NCBI GenBank assembly: GCA_036675505.1
Contig: JAKFEW010000058.1
Location: forward strand, 1 to 64,000
Direction of reading: 5' to 3'
DNA length: 64,000 nucleotides
DNA from: JAKFEW01 sp036675505
GTDB taxonomy: Bacteria > Cyanobacteriota > Sericytochromatia > S15B-MN24 > JAQBPE01
The translations under genes were made by a program, and so were the position numbers. Under the pieces are notes generated by a model. That model worked only from the letters and a program-made list of their open reading frames with translations, was not told the DNA's origin and ran no database searches. The first letter of the stretch is position 1; each line of letters starts with the position of its first letter. Below are positions 56,017-64,000 of this stretch, piece by piece.

Positions 56017-56874
56017 CTATTCTACCCGCACGAGCCGCGTATAGATCTTCTGACCGAGCAGCGACTCCTGTCCGCCCCCACGCCAGAACTTGTTGACGAC
56101 CAGCACGTGCGCGTAGGTGCCAGCCTTCATGGGTGAGCGCAGCTCCGCGTCCAGGCCGCCCGCGGGGAACGGCACGAACTTGAGCGCGCGGAAGACGTCC
56201 TCGGCGCCGGACTTCGCGATCACGGTCGCGAGCGGGACGGCCGCGTACGCGTAGGAAACTCCCACACCAGGCACGCCGTTCTCGCCGACGTAGAGGCGCA
56301 TCCGGTAAGGCTGGTCGGCACCGAGCAGCACGGGCAGCGTCGTGAAGCCCATGACGCCGAACTGGCGGCCGATGTCGATGAAGCTGTCGTTCCAGGCGAC
56401 TTGCAGCGTGTCGGTGCGCCAGCCCTCGCCCGTAAGCTTGTAGAACGCGGTCACCTCGCCGGCCTCGCGGTAGGTCGCGCCGAGGCCCGAGCCGTCGTAG
56501 CTGCTGGTCGAGCCCGTGAACTCGGCCACCGTGGTCACGTTGGCTTCGGCATCGCCCATCGGCGCGATGCGCGTGGATTTGTAGGCCATCTTGAGGTTCG
56601 GGAAGCTCTGCTTGAGCTCCTGGTTGATCTCGACCAGGCGCGTGCGGTCCACCGTGATGCCGTTGTACGCGAGGCGCATGCCGAAGTCGTGGAGGTAGCC
56701 CGGGAAATCGCCGCGGTTGAAGGCGGTCAGGCTCGTTTCCAGGTTTGCGCGCAACGCGCCCTCAACGGGGCCAGGAGTGGCTGCGGGGGCGCCCTGCGCG
56801 AGGGCGGCGCCCGCCGGGACACAGGCGAGCGAAAGGACCGCGAGGACGGCGGCGAAGAGGCGGCGATTCGGCAT
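56017..56874 (-). CDS. Exported protein with NTF2-like fold, function unknown
   Basis: 285 residues. Signal peptide MPNRRLFAAVLAVLSLACVP to AGAALAQ. The first half (LETSLTAFNRGDFPGYLHDF, then NLKMAYKSTRIAPMGDAEAN) has the look of a nuclear-transport-factor-2/SnoaL-like fold; the second half is a beta-rich domain ending VVNKFWRGGG. No active-site residues can be pointed to. It lies between the amylase-like GH57 gene (46 bp upstream) and the RsbW-like gene (18 bp downstream). Confidence 0.65.
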   Translation of the reverse strand: MPNRRLFAAVLAVLSLACVPAGAALAQGAPAATPGPVEGALRANLETSLTAFNRGDFPGYLHDFGMRLAYNGITVDRTRLVEINQELKQSFPNLKMAYKSTRIAPMGDAEANVTTVAEFTGSTSSYDGSGLGATYREAGEVTAFYKLTGEGWRTDTLQVAWNDSFIDIGRQFGVMGFTTLPVLLGADQPYRMRLYVGENGVPGVGVSYAYAAVPLATVIAKSGAEDVFRALKFVPFPAGGLDAELRSPMKAGTYAHVLVVNKFWRGGGQESLLGQKIYTRLVRVE

Positions 56875-56920
56875 TATGAGCTCCCCTGCTGGGTTGACGT
56901 GTACGTTTCGGGTGAACGGG

Positions 56921-59152
56921 CTATCGGACGGTGAATTCCAGGCGGCAGCGCCAGGTGGCGCTTTCCCCGAGCGCCAGGCGCCAGTTCGGCACCAGCACGG
57001 AGCTCTGGTATACGCGCTCGAAGCCGCCCTCCGAGCGGGAAACTGTTTCGACCGGGAAGCGCCACAGGGTGCCCGTGACGCCCCACGCGAGGTGGACGTC
57101 GATGCCCAGCGCCTCGTCGCGCACGCCGATCTCCTTGATGTGCTCCTCCTCGGCCATCGAGGCCGGGTGGGAGGGCTCGATGTGGCGGCCGGTGGCGCTG
57201 TAGAAGGAGCCCTGGCCTGTGCCCGAGCGCAAATTCAGGTTGAACTCGACGCCGAACCACAGGTCCACCGGGCGGTCCCAGAGGTTGGTCAGCTCATAGT
57301 CGACCACGTAGCCGGCGCCGCTGCGTGGCACCCGCACGGCCTTGCGCACGCGCACCGGCCAGAACTCGGGCCCGACCCACACGTGGCCGTCACGCGCGAG
57401 CTCGATCACCACCCCGTCCTCGTCCTCGCGCGTCACGAGGTCGTAAGGCTGGTTGATGAAATCGCCCTGCTCGCCGTAGCTCATGTTGTGGAGCGTCTCG
57501 AGGCGGGTGTCCGGATGCAGGAAGTGGTCGAGCAGCGAAAGGCGGCGGTACCAGTCGTAATGCAGGAACCGCTCGAGGCCGCTCTCCTTCACGATCGCGC
57601 GCTCGCCGAGCGCGGTGGGCGGCTCGTTCGCGACCTCGCGCGCCGGGATCGCCCGTGCGATCTTGGCGTGGTACGCCTCGGGGCGGCGCGCCAGCGTATC
57701 GATCAGGTTGAAGCGCGGGCCCTTGAGGTCATGCTCGAAGAGCGCGCCGCCATAAGTCGGCGTGAGGTAGACGTTTTGGGCGCGCGTCGAGATCAGCGCC
57801 TCGACAGCGCCGTCGCGATCGAAATCGACGATTTCGAGCTCGCAGAACTCCCCGTCGCCGTGCCGGATCCGATCGGTCAGGGCCTCGGCCTGGAGCAGCG
57901 CCGCGTAGTTCGCGCCGCGCAGGTGGTTGAGGTAGATGCCGCCGAAGACCCCGTGCCAGTAGGGATCGTTGCCCTGGCCGCGCCACAGCGCGTCGCGGGC
58001 CTCCTCGAGCCGGTCAGCCGGGGCCTCCAGCGTCGCCCCGCCGCCATCGCCGGCACGCACCGGCACGCCGGCGGGGACCCCTATCCGCTGCGGCGCAGCG
58101 GCCCCACCGTTAAGGACGATCAGCGACGCGGCCTTCACCTGGGCGGCCACGCGCAGCATCTTCTTGTGGAGGTTGTTGGCCTCGGGATACTTCACGAGGA
58201 AATGCCGCCAGTAGCCGCCGCGCAAGAAGTCCGCGTAGCGCGGATCGACCGTCGTGCGGGCCTCTTCGAAGAGCACCGCCTGGTCGGGCGGCAGGGCCCA
58301 CTCCTGCATCTCCGGATAGGATCCCGAAGGTAGGTAGATGCGGCCCCAGGGGCGGTACTTGGCGCGGTAGTCGTCGATGGTGACGGTCGCGATCCAGTCG
58401 TGGTTGGCCTCGAGCAGCTGGAAGAAGCGCTCGAGCCAGCCGCCGATGTAGACGGCCTGGTACGTGTTCGGCCAGCCGCCGAACTTGGCGCCGTCGTCGA
58501 AGAAGAGCGCGAGGCGCGCGCCGTCCGGCGTGGCCTGTTGCCTGAGCCATTCGATCACGCGCTCGGGCGGCTGGAAGGGGATCATGGCGCGCAGCTCGCG
58601 CGCGATCGGGAACATGGCGAGGATCTCGCCCTGCTCCTCGGTGGCGTAGTAGCCGAGCAACTCGTCATCGCGCAGCCCGGTCGCCTTGAACGGGGTGTCG
58701 TCCAGCACGGCGTACTTGATGCCGGCCTCGGCGATCGCCCGCGCCAGGTGCGGCTCCCAGACGCGCCCGGCCAGCGACATCCCGACCGGCTCGTAGCCCG
58801 TCAGCTGCCGGACGGTCTCGGAAAGCCGGCGGATCTGGCCGACCTTGTCGTCGTCCGGGATGAGCGCGAGCATCGGCTCGTAGAAGCCGCCCGACAGGAG
58901 CTCGAGCTGGCCGCGCGCCACGAGCAGCCGCAGCCGCTTGAGGAACTCGGGGTGGTTCGCCGCCAGCCAGGTGAGCAGGTGCCCGTCGTAGTGGAGCGTC
59001 AGGCGGATCGCCGGGTGGCGCTCCAGCACGTCGATGAAGGGCAGGTACGAGTGCTGGTACGCGTCCTCGATGACATGGTCCCAGTTGCCAACGGGCTGGT
59101 GGTTGTGCAAGCCCAGCGCCAGGTGGATCTTGTCATGATCGGCAAGCAGCAT
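56921..59152 (-). CDS. GH57 amylase/4-alpha-glucanotransferase-like protein lacking the nucleophile
   Basis: 743 residues: GH57 catalytic barrel (1-380) plus DUF1925/DUF1926-type beta domains as in Thermococcus 4-alpha-glucanotransferase. Conserved regions: HNHQP (17-20), GQLELL (81-86), FDDGAKFGGW (218-227, acid/base Asp220) and QGNDPYWHG. In region 3, where the family has WLTERV with the catalytic Glu, this protein has SLAGRV: Gly129 (codon GGG at 58766-58768) replaces Glu, one base from GAG. So it may be inactive, have a new role such as glycogen binding, or contain a sequence error. It starts 47 bp after the branching enzyme gene. Confidence 0.9.
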   Translation of the reverse strand: MLLADHDKIHLALGLHNHQPVGNWDHVIEDAYQHSYLPFIDVLERHPAIRLTLHYDGHLLTWLAANHPEFLKRLRLLVARGQLELLSGGFYEPMLALIPDDDKVGQIRRLSETVRQLTGYEPVGMSLAGRVWEPHLARAIAEAGIKYAVLDDTPFKATGLRDDELLGYYATEEQGEILAMFPIARELRAMIPFQPPERVIEWLRQQATPDGARLALFFDDGAKFGGWPNTYQAVYIGGWLERFFQLLEANHDWIATVTIDDYRAKYRPWGRIYLPSGSYPEMQEWALPPDQAVLFEEARTTVDPRYADFLRGGYWRHFLVKYPEANNLHKKMLRVAAQVKAASLIVLNGGAAAPQRIGVPAGVPVRAGDGGGATLEAPADRLEEARDALWRGQGNDPYWHGVFGGIYLNHLRGANYAALLQAEALTDRIRHGDGEFCELEIVDFDRDGAVEALISTRAQNVYLTPTYGGALFEHDLKGPRFNLIDTLARRPEAYHAKIARAIPAREVANEPPTALGERAIVKESGLERFLHYDWYRRLSLLDHFLHPDTRLETLHNMSYGEQGDFINQPYDLVTREDEDGVVIELARDGHVWVGPEFWPVRVRKAVRVPRSGAGYVVDYELTNLWDRPVDLWFGVEFNLNLRSGTGQGSFYSATGRHIEPSHPASMAEEEHIKEIGVRDEALGIDVHLAWGVTGTLWRFPVETVSRSEGGFERVYQSSVLVPNWRLALGESATWRCRLEFTVR

Positions 59153-59199
59153 CGATCGGCCTCGAAGGGGGGGACGAGGCCAACACTATACCACAGCCG

Positions 59200-61248
59200 C
59201 TAGTTGGTGGCGCCGACGCGCTCCTGGCGGTTCGCGAAGACCCTGTAATCGATGTCCGGGAAGAGGTTGTCGATGCCTTCGATTTCCGCGACCTGGGCTT
59301 CTTCCACGGAGCCGGCCATCAGGGCGTCGGCGATCGCGTCGAAGCGCTCCACGTGCTCGTTGAAGCGATCGGTGGCGTAGACCCTGGCCTGGCCGGTCGT
59401 GACCAGGAACGGCCAGTCGCTGCCTTCGAGCAACAAGAGCTCACGGGCCGCCTGGGCCAGCGCACGCCCCTCGAGCGGCGAGTCGGGCTTGGGGAAGCGC
59501 TTCACGAGCTCTTCCATGCGGGTCTCGCAGCGGTGGATGATCGGCCACATCCACTCGACCTGGGGGTTCATCCAGACGTGGTAGTGGCCGCCGGCGCCCC
59601 AGGTGCTCTCGGGCAGCTGGTACGCATGGGTCGGGGGCTTCTGGTGGTGCAGCTCGGAGACCGTCAGGCGACGAACGCCGCTGCCCTTCGCCATCTTGCG
59701 CACGACCTGCTTGATCCACTCGATGCCCTCGAACCACCAGTGGCCGAAGAGCTCCGTGTCGAAGGGGACCACCACGTGGCCTTCTTCGCCGTTAGCGTCC
59801 TGGTAGCCCTTGAGCATGTCGTGGATCAGCGACACGTAGTGGTCGCTGTTCTCGCCGATGCGCTGGAGCGCCATCTGCGGGTTGTAGAAATCCTTGTCGG
59901 CGAGGTCGCAGTTCGGCCCGGTCACGCGCCAGTAGGGCATGCCGCTGTTGCCGTCCTTCTTGTGGAACTCGCGGTACCACGGGTCGCCCGGGTAGCCCAT
60001 GTCGGCCGACCAGACCTGCCAGCCGGCGCGCTCGTTGCGTGCGTAGACCGCGACGGGGTTCTCGGGCAGCCAGTAGCCGTGGAAGGTGTCGAGGCCCGAG
60101 AGCGGCCGCTCGGGCATCTCGACGTACTCGATGTTGCCGTACAGGCCGATGTGGCGCCGGTAGCCCGAGGTCTTGCCGCCGACCACGGCGTGCGCGTCGG
60201 TGAAGAAGTACTCGAGCCCGTTTTCCCGCAGGAACTGATCGACCGGCGGCCGTTTCTCGGTTTCCGTCTCGACGCCGGGCCGGTAGGCGCACTCGGGCAG
60301 CCAAACGCCCTTGGGCTCCCGGCCGAAGTGGCGCTTGTAGGACTCGACGCCCACCTTGAACTGGGCGTTCAGCGACGAGTCGCGGCTGAGCAGCGGGCTG
60401 AAGCCGTGGGTGGCGGCGCAGGTGATGATCTCGATGGCGCCCTCGTCCTGCAGGCGGCGGAACGCGCCAAGCACGTCGCGGCCATAGGTCTGCTGGAAGT
60501 CTTTCAGGCGGGCCTGGTGCCAGTCGAGGTACCACACCGACAGCTCGCGGCGCGGGTCGGGCTTCTCGGGGGCGACCACGGGCTCTTCGGGGATGTCGGC
60601 GATCGTGGGCTCGGGGTCGTTGGGGTCCAGTGCAACCAGCTGGTCCGCCGCGTCTTCGGTGATCGCCCCGGCCCGGGCCTCGGCCTCGGCGATCGCCTGG
60701 TCCATGCCGGCGACGAGCACCACGCCCGGCACCGCGGCCGCCACGTCGGGCTCCGCCTCGGGCATCGGCGGCACCTGCGCGGGGCGCGCGGCGGCGTGCG
60801 TGGCGACGAGATCCGGCGAGTCCGGCTCGGCCTCGGGCATGAGCGGCACGGGGGCCTTGGCCACCTGGCGCTCGGCCCACGCGGCGCGGGCCGCCTCGAG
60901 CTTCGCGGTGCGGCGCTCGCCGGCCGTCCAGGCGGCGGCCTCGAGCTCACCTTCCGGCGAATAGCGGTGTACGTCCTTCTCGAGGCGCTCGACGATGTCC
61001 GCGATGTATTGCTCGAAGCCGCGCTTGAGGTGCTCGTCGGCGAGCTGCTCGGCGAGCACGGGCGTGATGCCGATCGTCAGCTTGGGCGCGATGCCCTCCT
61101 CGCGCAGCTCGTACAGCGCGTTGAGCAGCGGTACATAGGTCTCCGCGATCGCCTCGAACAGATTCTCCTCGCCGAATGGCCACATACCGGCCTTGCGGTA
61201 GTAGGGGAGGTGGCTGTGCAGGACCAGGGAGAAAGTGCCGACGGGCAT
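59200..61248 (-). CDS. GH57 1,4-alpha-glucan branching enzyme with internal insert
   Basis: 682 residues; typical bacterial members have about 530. It cuts alpha-1,4 glucan and rejoins it as alpha-1,6 branches for glycogen. Conserved blocks: LHSHLPYY, ITCAATHGF, WLPECAYRPG (nucleophile Glu319), PFDTELFGHWW (acid/base Asp497), WGAGGHYHVW. The C-terminal DUF1957 helices are present. The extra length is a 125-residue insert (about 100-225), acidic and Pro/Ala-rich, with two copies of a PxMPEAEPD motif. ATG 61248 has AAGGAG. It heads the GH57 pair. Confidence 0.93.
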   Translation of the reverse strand: MPVGTFSLVLHSHLPYYRKAGMWPFGEENLFEAIAETYVPLLNALYELREEGIAPKLTIGITPVLAEQLADEHLKRGFEQYIADIVERLEKDVHRYSPEGELEAAAWTAGERRTAKLEAARAAWAERQVAKAPVPLMPEAEPDSPDLVATHAAARPAQVPPMPEAEPDVAAAVPGVVLVAGMDQAIAEAEARAGAITEDAADQLVALDPNDPEPTIADIPEEPVVAPEKPDPRRELSVWYLDWHQARLKDFQQTYGRDVLGAFRRLQDEGAIEIITCAATHGFSPLLSRDSSLNAQFKVGVESYKRHFGREPKGVWLPECAYRPGVETETEKRPPVDQFLRENGLEYFFTDAHAVVGGKTSGYRRHIGLYGNIEYVEMPERPLSGLDTFHGYWLPENPVAVYARNERAGWQVWSADMGYPGDPWYREFHKKDGNSGMPYWRVTGPNCDLADKDFYNPQMALQRIGENSDHYVSLIHDMLKGYQDANGEEGHVVVPFDTELFGHWWFEGIEWIKQVVRKMAKGSGVRRLTVSELHHQKPPTHAYQLPESTWGAGGHYHVWMNPQVEWMWPIIHRCETRMEELVKRFPKPDSPLEGRALAQAARELLLLEGSDWPFLVTTGQARVYATDRFNEHVERFDAIADALMAGSVEEAQVAEIEGIDNLFPDIDYRVFANRQERVGATN

Positions 61249-61291
61249 GGAAGCTCCTTGTTGAAATATGAAATCTAGATTAAATGTATCA

Positions 61292-61297
61292 TGTCAA
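61292..61297 (-). promoter_or_regulatory. Candidate -35 box before the branching enzyme gene
   Basis: The minus strand reads TTGACA at the complement of 61292-61297, in an AT-rich 53-bp gap between cinA and the GH57 gene. The -10 is not clear (ATTTCA at 17 bases). Confidence 0.3.
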
Positions 61298-61301
61298 ATG
61301 A

Positions 61302-62552
61302 CTAAGTGCCAGGCGAACGGGCTGTTAGCAGGCGGCGGCGCAGGAGATCGAGCGCCGCCTGGGTGGCCCGCTGCTTCACGACCTCGCGCGGGAAGCCGCC
61401 GAAGCGCCATTCCTGCGCATCCGCGCCGCCCGGCCCGTCGACCGCGACCCACACCCGGCCCTCGTCGTCGGCGGGCAGGCCCGGCGCGGCGCCGGCCCAG
61501 CCGGTGACGCCCACGCCCCAGTCGGCGCCGAGCATCGCCCGGACGCGCGTGGCCAGGGCGAGCGCCACCGCCTCGCTCACCACGCCCTGCTCGGCGACGA
61601 CGGCCGCATCGACGCCCAGCACGTCGGTCTTGACCGGCGTCATGTAGGCCACGAGCGCGCCGCGCACGTACTGGCTGCTGCCCGCGACGTCGGTCAGCCG
61701 GCTGGTGAGCAGGCCGCCTGTGCAGGACTCGCCGGCCGCGACCGTCTGGCCGCTGGCGATGAGCAGGCCGCCGACCGCCGCGGGCAGCGTGACGTCGTCC
61801 TCGCCGTAGTAATAGGGGGCGATCGCCCGCAGCCGCGCGAGCACGGGCGCCATCATCGCCTCGGCCGCGACCTTCGACGCGGCGCGGGCCGTCACGCGCA
61901 GGTGCACCTCGGCGTCGCCGGCGTAGGGCGCGACGGAAGGGTTGACGCCCTCGAGCAGGTCCGCGACCTGGTCGGCGAGCTGGGCCTCGCCGATGCCGAC
62001 ATAGCGCAGCAGCACCGAATGGATCGTGCCGCCGCCGCCGGCCTCCATCAACTGGGGCCTCGCCCAGGTCGCCCACATCTCCTTGAGCTCCATCGGCACT
62101 CCCGGGAAGCTCATGATCCAGGCGCGGTCGTGACGCGCCGAGAGCCCGAAGGCCGTGCCGGCCGGGTTGCGGATCAGGTCCGCCGACGGCGGGAAGAGCG
62201 CCATCTTGTAGTTCGAGGCCACGAGCGGGCGCCGGCGCATGGCGAAGACGCGCTCGATGTGGTCGCGGACCTCCTGGCGCTCGGCGAGCGGCTCGCCCAT
62301 CAGGCGGGCGATCGCCTCGATCGTGATGTCGTCCGCCGTCGGCCCGAGGCCGCCGGTGGTGACCACCAGATCCGCGCGGGCGCAGGCCCGGCCGAGCGCG
62401 TCGGCCAGGCGATCCCAGTTGTCGCCGACGGTCGTGACCCACAGGACCGAGATGCCGAGGGCGGCCAACTCCCGCGCGATCCAGGTCGCGTTCGAATTGA
62501 CCGTCTGCCCGATCAGCAGCTCCGTCCCGATGCAGAGGATTTCCGCCTGCAT
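61302..62552 (-). CDS. cinA: CinA: competence/damage-inducible protein, nicotinamide-nucleotide amidase
   Basis: 416 residues. The N-terminal MoaB-like domain has ILCIGTELLIGQTVNSN and LVVTTGGLGPTADD; the C-terminal amidase domain has VAAGESCTGGLL, SSQYVRGALVAY and GVGVTGWAGAAPG. The reaction in the NAD-salvage cycle is deamidation of nicotinamide mononucleotide; ADP-ribose pyrophosphatase is ascribed to the first domain. ATG 62552 lies just inside the upp stop region (6-bp gap); the longer frame through upp to 63653 is a shadow. Confidence 0.95.
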   Translation of the reverse strand: MQAEILCIGTELLIGQTVNSNATWIARELAALGISVLWVTTVGDNWDRLADALGRACARADLVVTTGGLGPTADDITIEAIARLMGEPLAERQEVRDHIERVFAMRRRPLVASNYKMALFPPSADLIRNPAGTAFGLSARHDRAWIMSFPGVPMELKEMWATWARPQLMEAGGGGTIHSVLLRYVGIGEAQLADQVADLLEGVNPSVAPYAGDAEVHLRVTARAASKVAAEAMMAPVLARLRAIAPYYYGEDDVTLPAAVGGLLIASGQTVAAGESCTGGLLTSRLTDVAGSSQYVRGALVAYMTPVKTDVLGVDAAVVAEQGVVSEAVALALATRVRAMLGADWGVGVTGWAGAAPGLPADDEGRVWVAVDGPGGADAQEWRFGGFPREVVKQRATQAALDLLRRRLLTARSPGT

Positions 62553-62557
62553 GACCC

Positions 62558-63220
62558 CTAGATCACGGTGCCGAAGGCCCGGTCGCCCGCGTCGCCAAGG
62601 CCCGGCACGATGTAGCCGAGCTCGTTGAGGTGCGAGTCCACCGACACGCAGTAGATCGGCACCTCCGGGTACTGGCGATGAACGTTCGCCACGCCTTCCG
62701 GCGCCGCGATCAGGCAAAGGAACTTGATCCGCTTGGCGCCGCGCTTCTTGAAGGCCGCGATCGTGGCGGTGGCGGAGCCGCCGGTGGCGAGCATCGGGTC
62801 GAGGATCAGCACGGTGGCGTCCTCGCGGATCTGCCCCGGCAGCTTGAGGTAGTACTCGACAGGCTGCAGCGTTTCCTCGTTGCGGTAGAGGCCGATGTGG
62901 CGCACCTGCGCCTCGGGCAGCAGCTCGGTGGCGGATTCCATCATGGCGAGGCCGGCGCGCAGGATCGGCGCGACGATGAGCGGCCGATCGCCGAAGGTAT
63001 GGCCCTTCGTCACCTCGAGCGGCGTGGGCACGTCCACGACGTCGGTCTCGAGATCCCGCGTGGCCTCGTAGATCAGGAACTTCGCGAGCTCGCGCACGCG
63101 GTTGCGGAAGCGCGGGGTCGGCGTGTCCTTGTGGCGCAGCTCGGCGAGCGCCGTGCACACCAGGGGATGGTACAGCTGGACGACGGTGCCGGTAGCGGTC
63201 GACTGGGGCGAACTGGACAT
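62558..63220 (-). CDS. upp: Uracil phosphoribosyltransferase
   Basis: 220 residues. Converts uracil and PRPP to UMP in pyrimidine salvage. RAGLAMMESATELLPEA, the PRPP loop LILDPMLATGGSATATI and the uracil-binding C-terminal ELGYIVPGLGDAGDRAFG are all present. The ATG at 63220 has AGGAGG eight bases upstream and is preferred to the earlier ATG at 63262. cinA follows after 5 bases. Confidence 0.96.
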   Translation of the reverse strand: MSSSPQSTATGTVVQLYHPLVCTALAELRHKDTPTPRFRNRVRELAKFLIYEATRDLETDVVDVPTPLEVTKGHTFGDRPLIVAPILRAGLAMMESATELLPEAQVRHIGLYRNEETLQPVEYYLKLPGQIREDATVLILDPMLATGGSATATIAAFKKRGAKRIKFLCLIAAPEGVANVHRQYPEVPIYCVSVDSHLNELGYIVPGLGDAGDRAFGTVI

Positions 63221-63307
63221 GGGGCGAACCTCCTGATCGGCCGCCATGATGCCCGCTCGCACTTCGCTTGTCCAGCCACGCTCCGACCAACCCCCGCGCC
63301 GGGCGGA

Positions 63308-63928
63308 TCAGTCGCCCGCGTTCGCCGCCTCGACGACGCGGCAGAGCACCTCGACGGGCCTGGTGGCCGCTCCCACGAGCACCTTGCCGCTCTCGGCGTG
63401 GATCAGCACCTCGGCGTCGTCGGCCTTGATGCCCCATAGCGGCGGCGCGAGCCGCGCGCGACCGAGCGCGAGCAGCGCGATGGGCTTGCCGTGATCGGCC
63501 GGCAACTGGGCCTTGGCGATCGCCAGCGCGCGCTTCGCATCGACGGGCCAGCGCTCGATCTCGGCGAAGGCCTTGGCCGCCAGCGCGAGCTTGCGGTCCG
63601 CGATCACGCGCGGCTTCTGCCACCAGGTGGTCAGCTTGGTCTCGATCACGCACAGCTCGTCCGCCTTGCCGCCGCGGAAGACGTGGAACACGACGCTCGA
63701 CAGCTCGAGCTTAGGCACGGCCCAGACCACGCCGATGAGCGTCGCGCCGGCGCGCCACTCCTGAGCCTTGCGGCGGGCTTTCTCCTCGGCCTGCTCGGGC
63801 GCCAGGCGGGCGCTGGCGAGCCCGGGCGTAGGCACGCGCGCGACATCGGGCGATGGCGTGGCGCGGCCACATCCGGCCAGGACGGCGCCCGCCAGCATCA
63901 CCAGGCCCCATCGATCGATCGTGCGCAT
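63308..63928 (-). CDS. Lipoprotein of unknown function
   Basis: 206 residues. Lipobox VLAGCGR, GGAGGG before the ATG at 63928. A short charged spacer (ARLAPEQAEEKARRKAQEWR) leads to a compact domain with alternating strands and helices (LSSVVFHVFRGGKADELC, RALAIAKAQLPADHG, then AEVLIHAESGKVLV). The last part looks like a PepSY- or cystatin-like strand pair, but no family can be named with confidence. It lies 87 bp before upp on the same strand. Confidence 0.7.
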   Translation of the reverse strand: MRTIDRWGLVMLAGAVLAGCGRATPSPDVARVPTPGLASARLAPEQAEEKARRKAQEWRAGATLIGVVWAVPKLELSSVVFHVFRGGKADELCVIETKLTTWWQKPRVIADRKLALAAKAFAEIERWPVDAKRALAIAKAQLPADHGKPIALLALGRARLAPPLWGIKADDAEVLIHAESGKVLVGAATRPVEVLCRVVEAANAGD

Positions 63929-64000
63929 GTTATCCCTCCAACTACCAACCCATAACCTCACCTTAACACTATCGGGCGCTCGCTGGCTAGCCCCTACCGG

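Noticed and set aside
62552..63653. N-terminal extension of cinA reaching through upp
   Set aside because: The upstream part is a frame shadow of upp and is Arg-rich; MQAEILCIGTE is the true CinA start.

Overview
The window is high-GC (roughly 70% by eye), tightly packed DNA with GTG and TTG starts and many ATGA/GTGA stop-start overlaps. Outer-membrane features (a protein with a C-terminal beta-barrel, several LolA-like or short lipoproteins) point to a diderm bacterium. A pair of GH57 glucan enzymes, a K+-independent H+-pyrophosphatase and cyanobacterial-style FAAL/KS modules would fit a non-photosynthetic relative of Cyanobacteria or another deep-branching diderm lineage. No marker gene here settles the taxonomy, and no rRNA, tRNA, CRISPR array or transposase was found.

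Layout. Positions 1-185 hold a tandem repeat with G-quadruplex motifs. 186-5173 (-) is a run of response regulator, histidine kinase, Clp-N protein and peptide-binding lipoprotein. 5511-8465 (+) encodes a large peptidase/propeller/beta-barrel protein. 8498-10707 carries a small membrane protein and two cell-wall-type or disordered proteins. 10737-13457 (-) is a three-gene operon: haem-oxygenase-like iron enzyme, BtaA-like (DUF3419) aminocarboxypropyl transferase and GNAT. GDPD follows at 13602 (+). 14370-16400 is a visibly lower-GC island with a probable toxin/immunity pair and a frameshifted lipoprotein.

16490-38528 (-) is the centrepiece: one 22-kb operon, FAAL - ACP - luciferase-like monooxygenase - [KS-AT-ACP-C-A-PCP-Cy-A-PCP-Ox] - [dock-C-A-PCP-KS-AT-KR-ACP-TE]. 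Active-site codes read by eye suggest Leu-like, Cys and Thr, so the likely product is a fatty-acyl, thiazole-containing peptide-polyketide extended once after Thr. Support genes lie just beyond: an acyl-CoA carboxylase beta subunit (39570-41120), and a type II thioesterase and Sfp-type phosphopantetheinyl transferase (42038-43506) set between two paralogous LolA-like lipoproteins.

44515-53481 holds housekeeping and envelope genes: RlmD-type methyltransferase, M48 peptidase, STAS protein, isoprenylcysteine-methyltransferase-like protein, HD-GYP protein and H+-PPase. 53649-63928 (-) is a co-directional run: lipoprotein, upp, cinA, GH57 branching enzyme, GH57 amylase-like protein that lacks its nucleophile, an exported protein, and an RsbW/RsbV/GGDEF partner-switching module. 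A dispersed palindromic repeat family occurs at about eight places, twice in frame inside the megasynthase genes.
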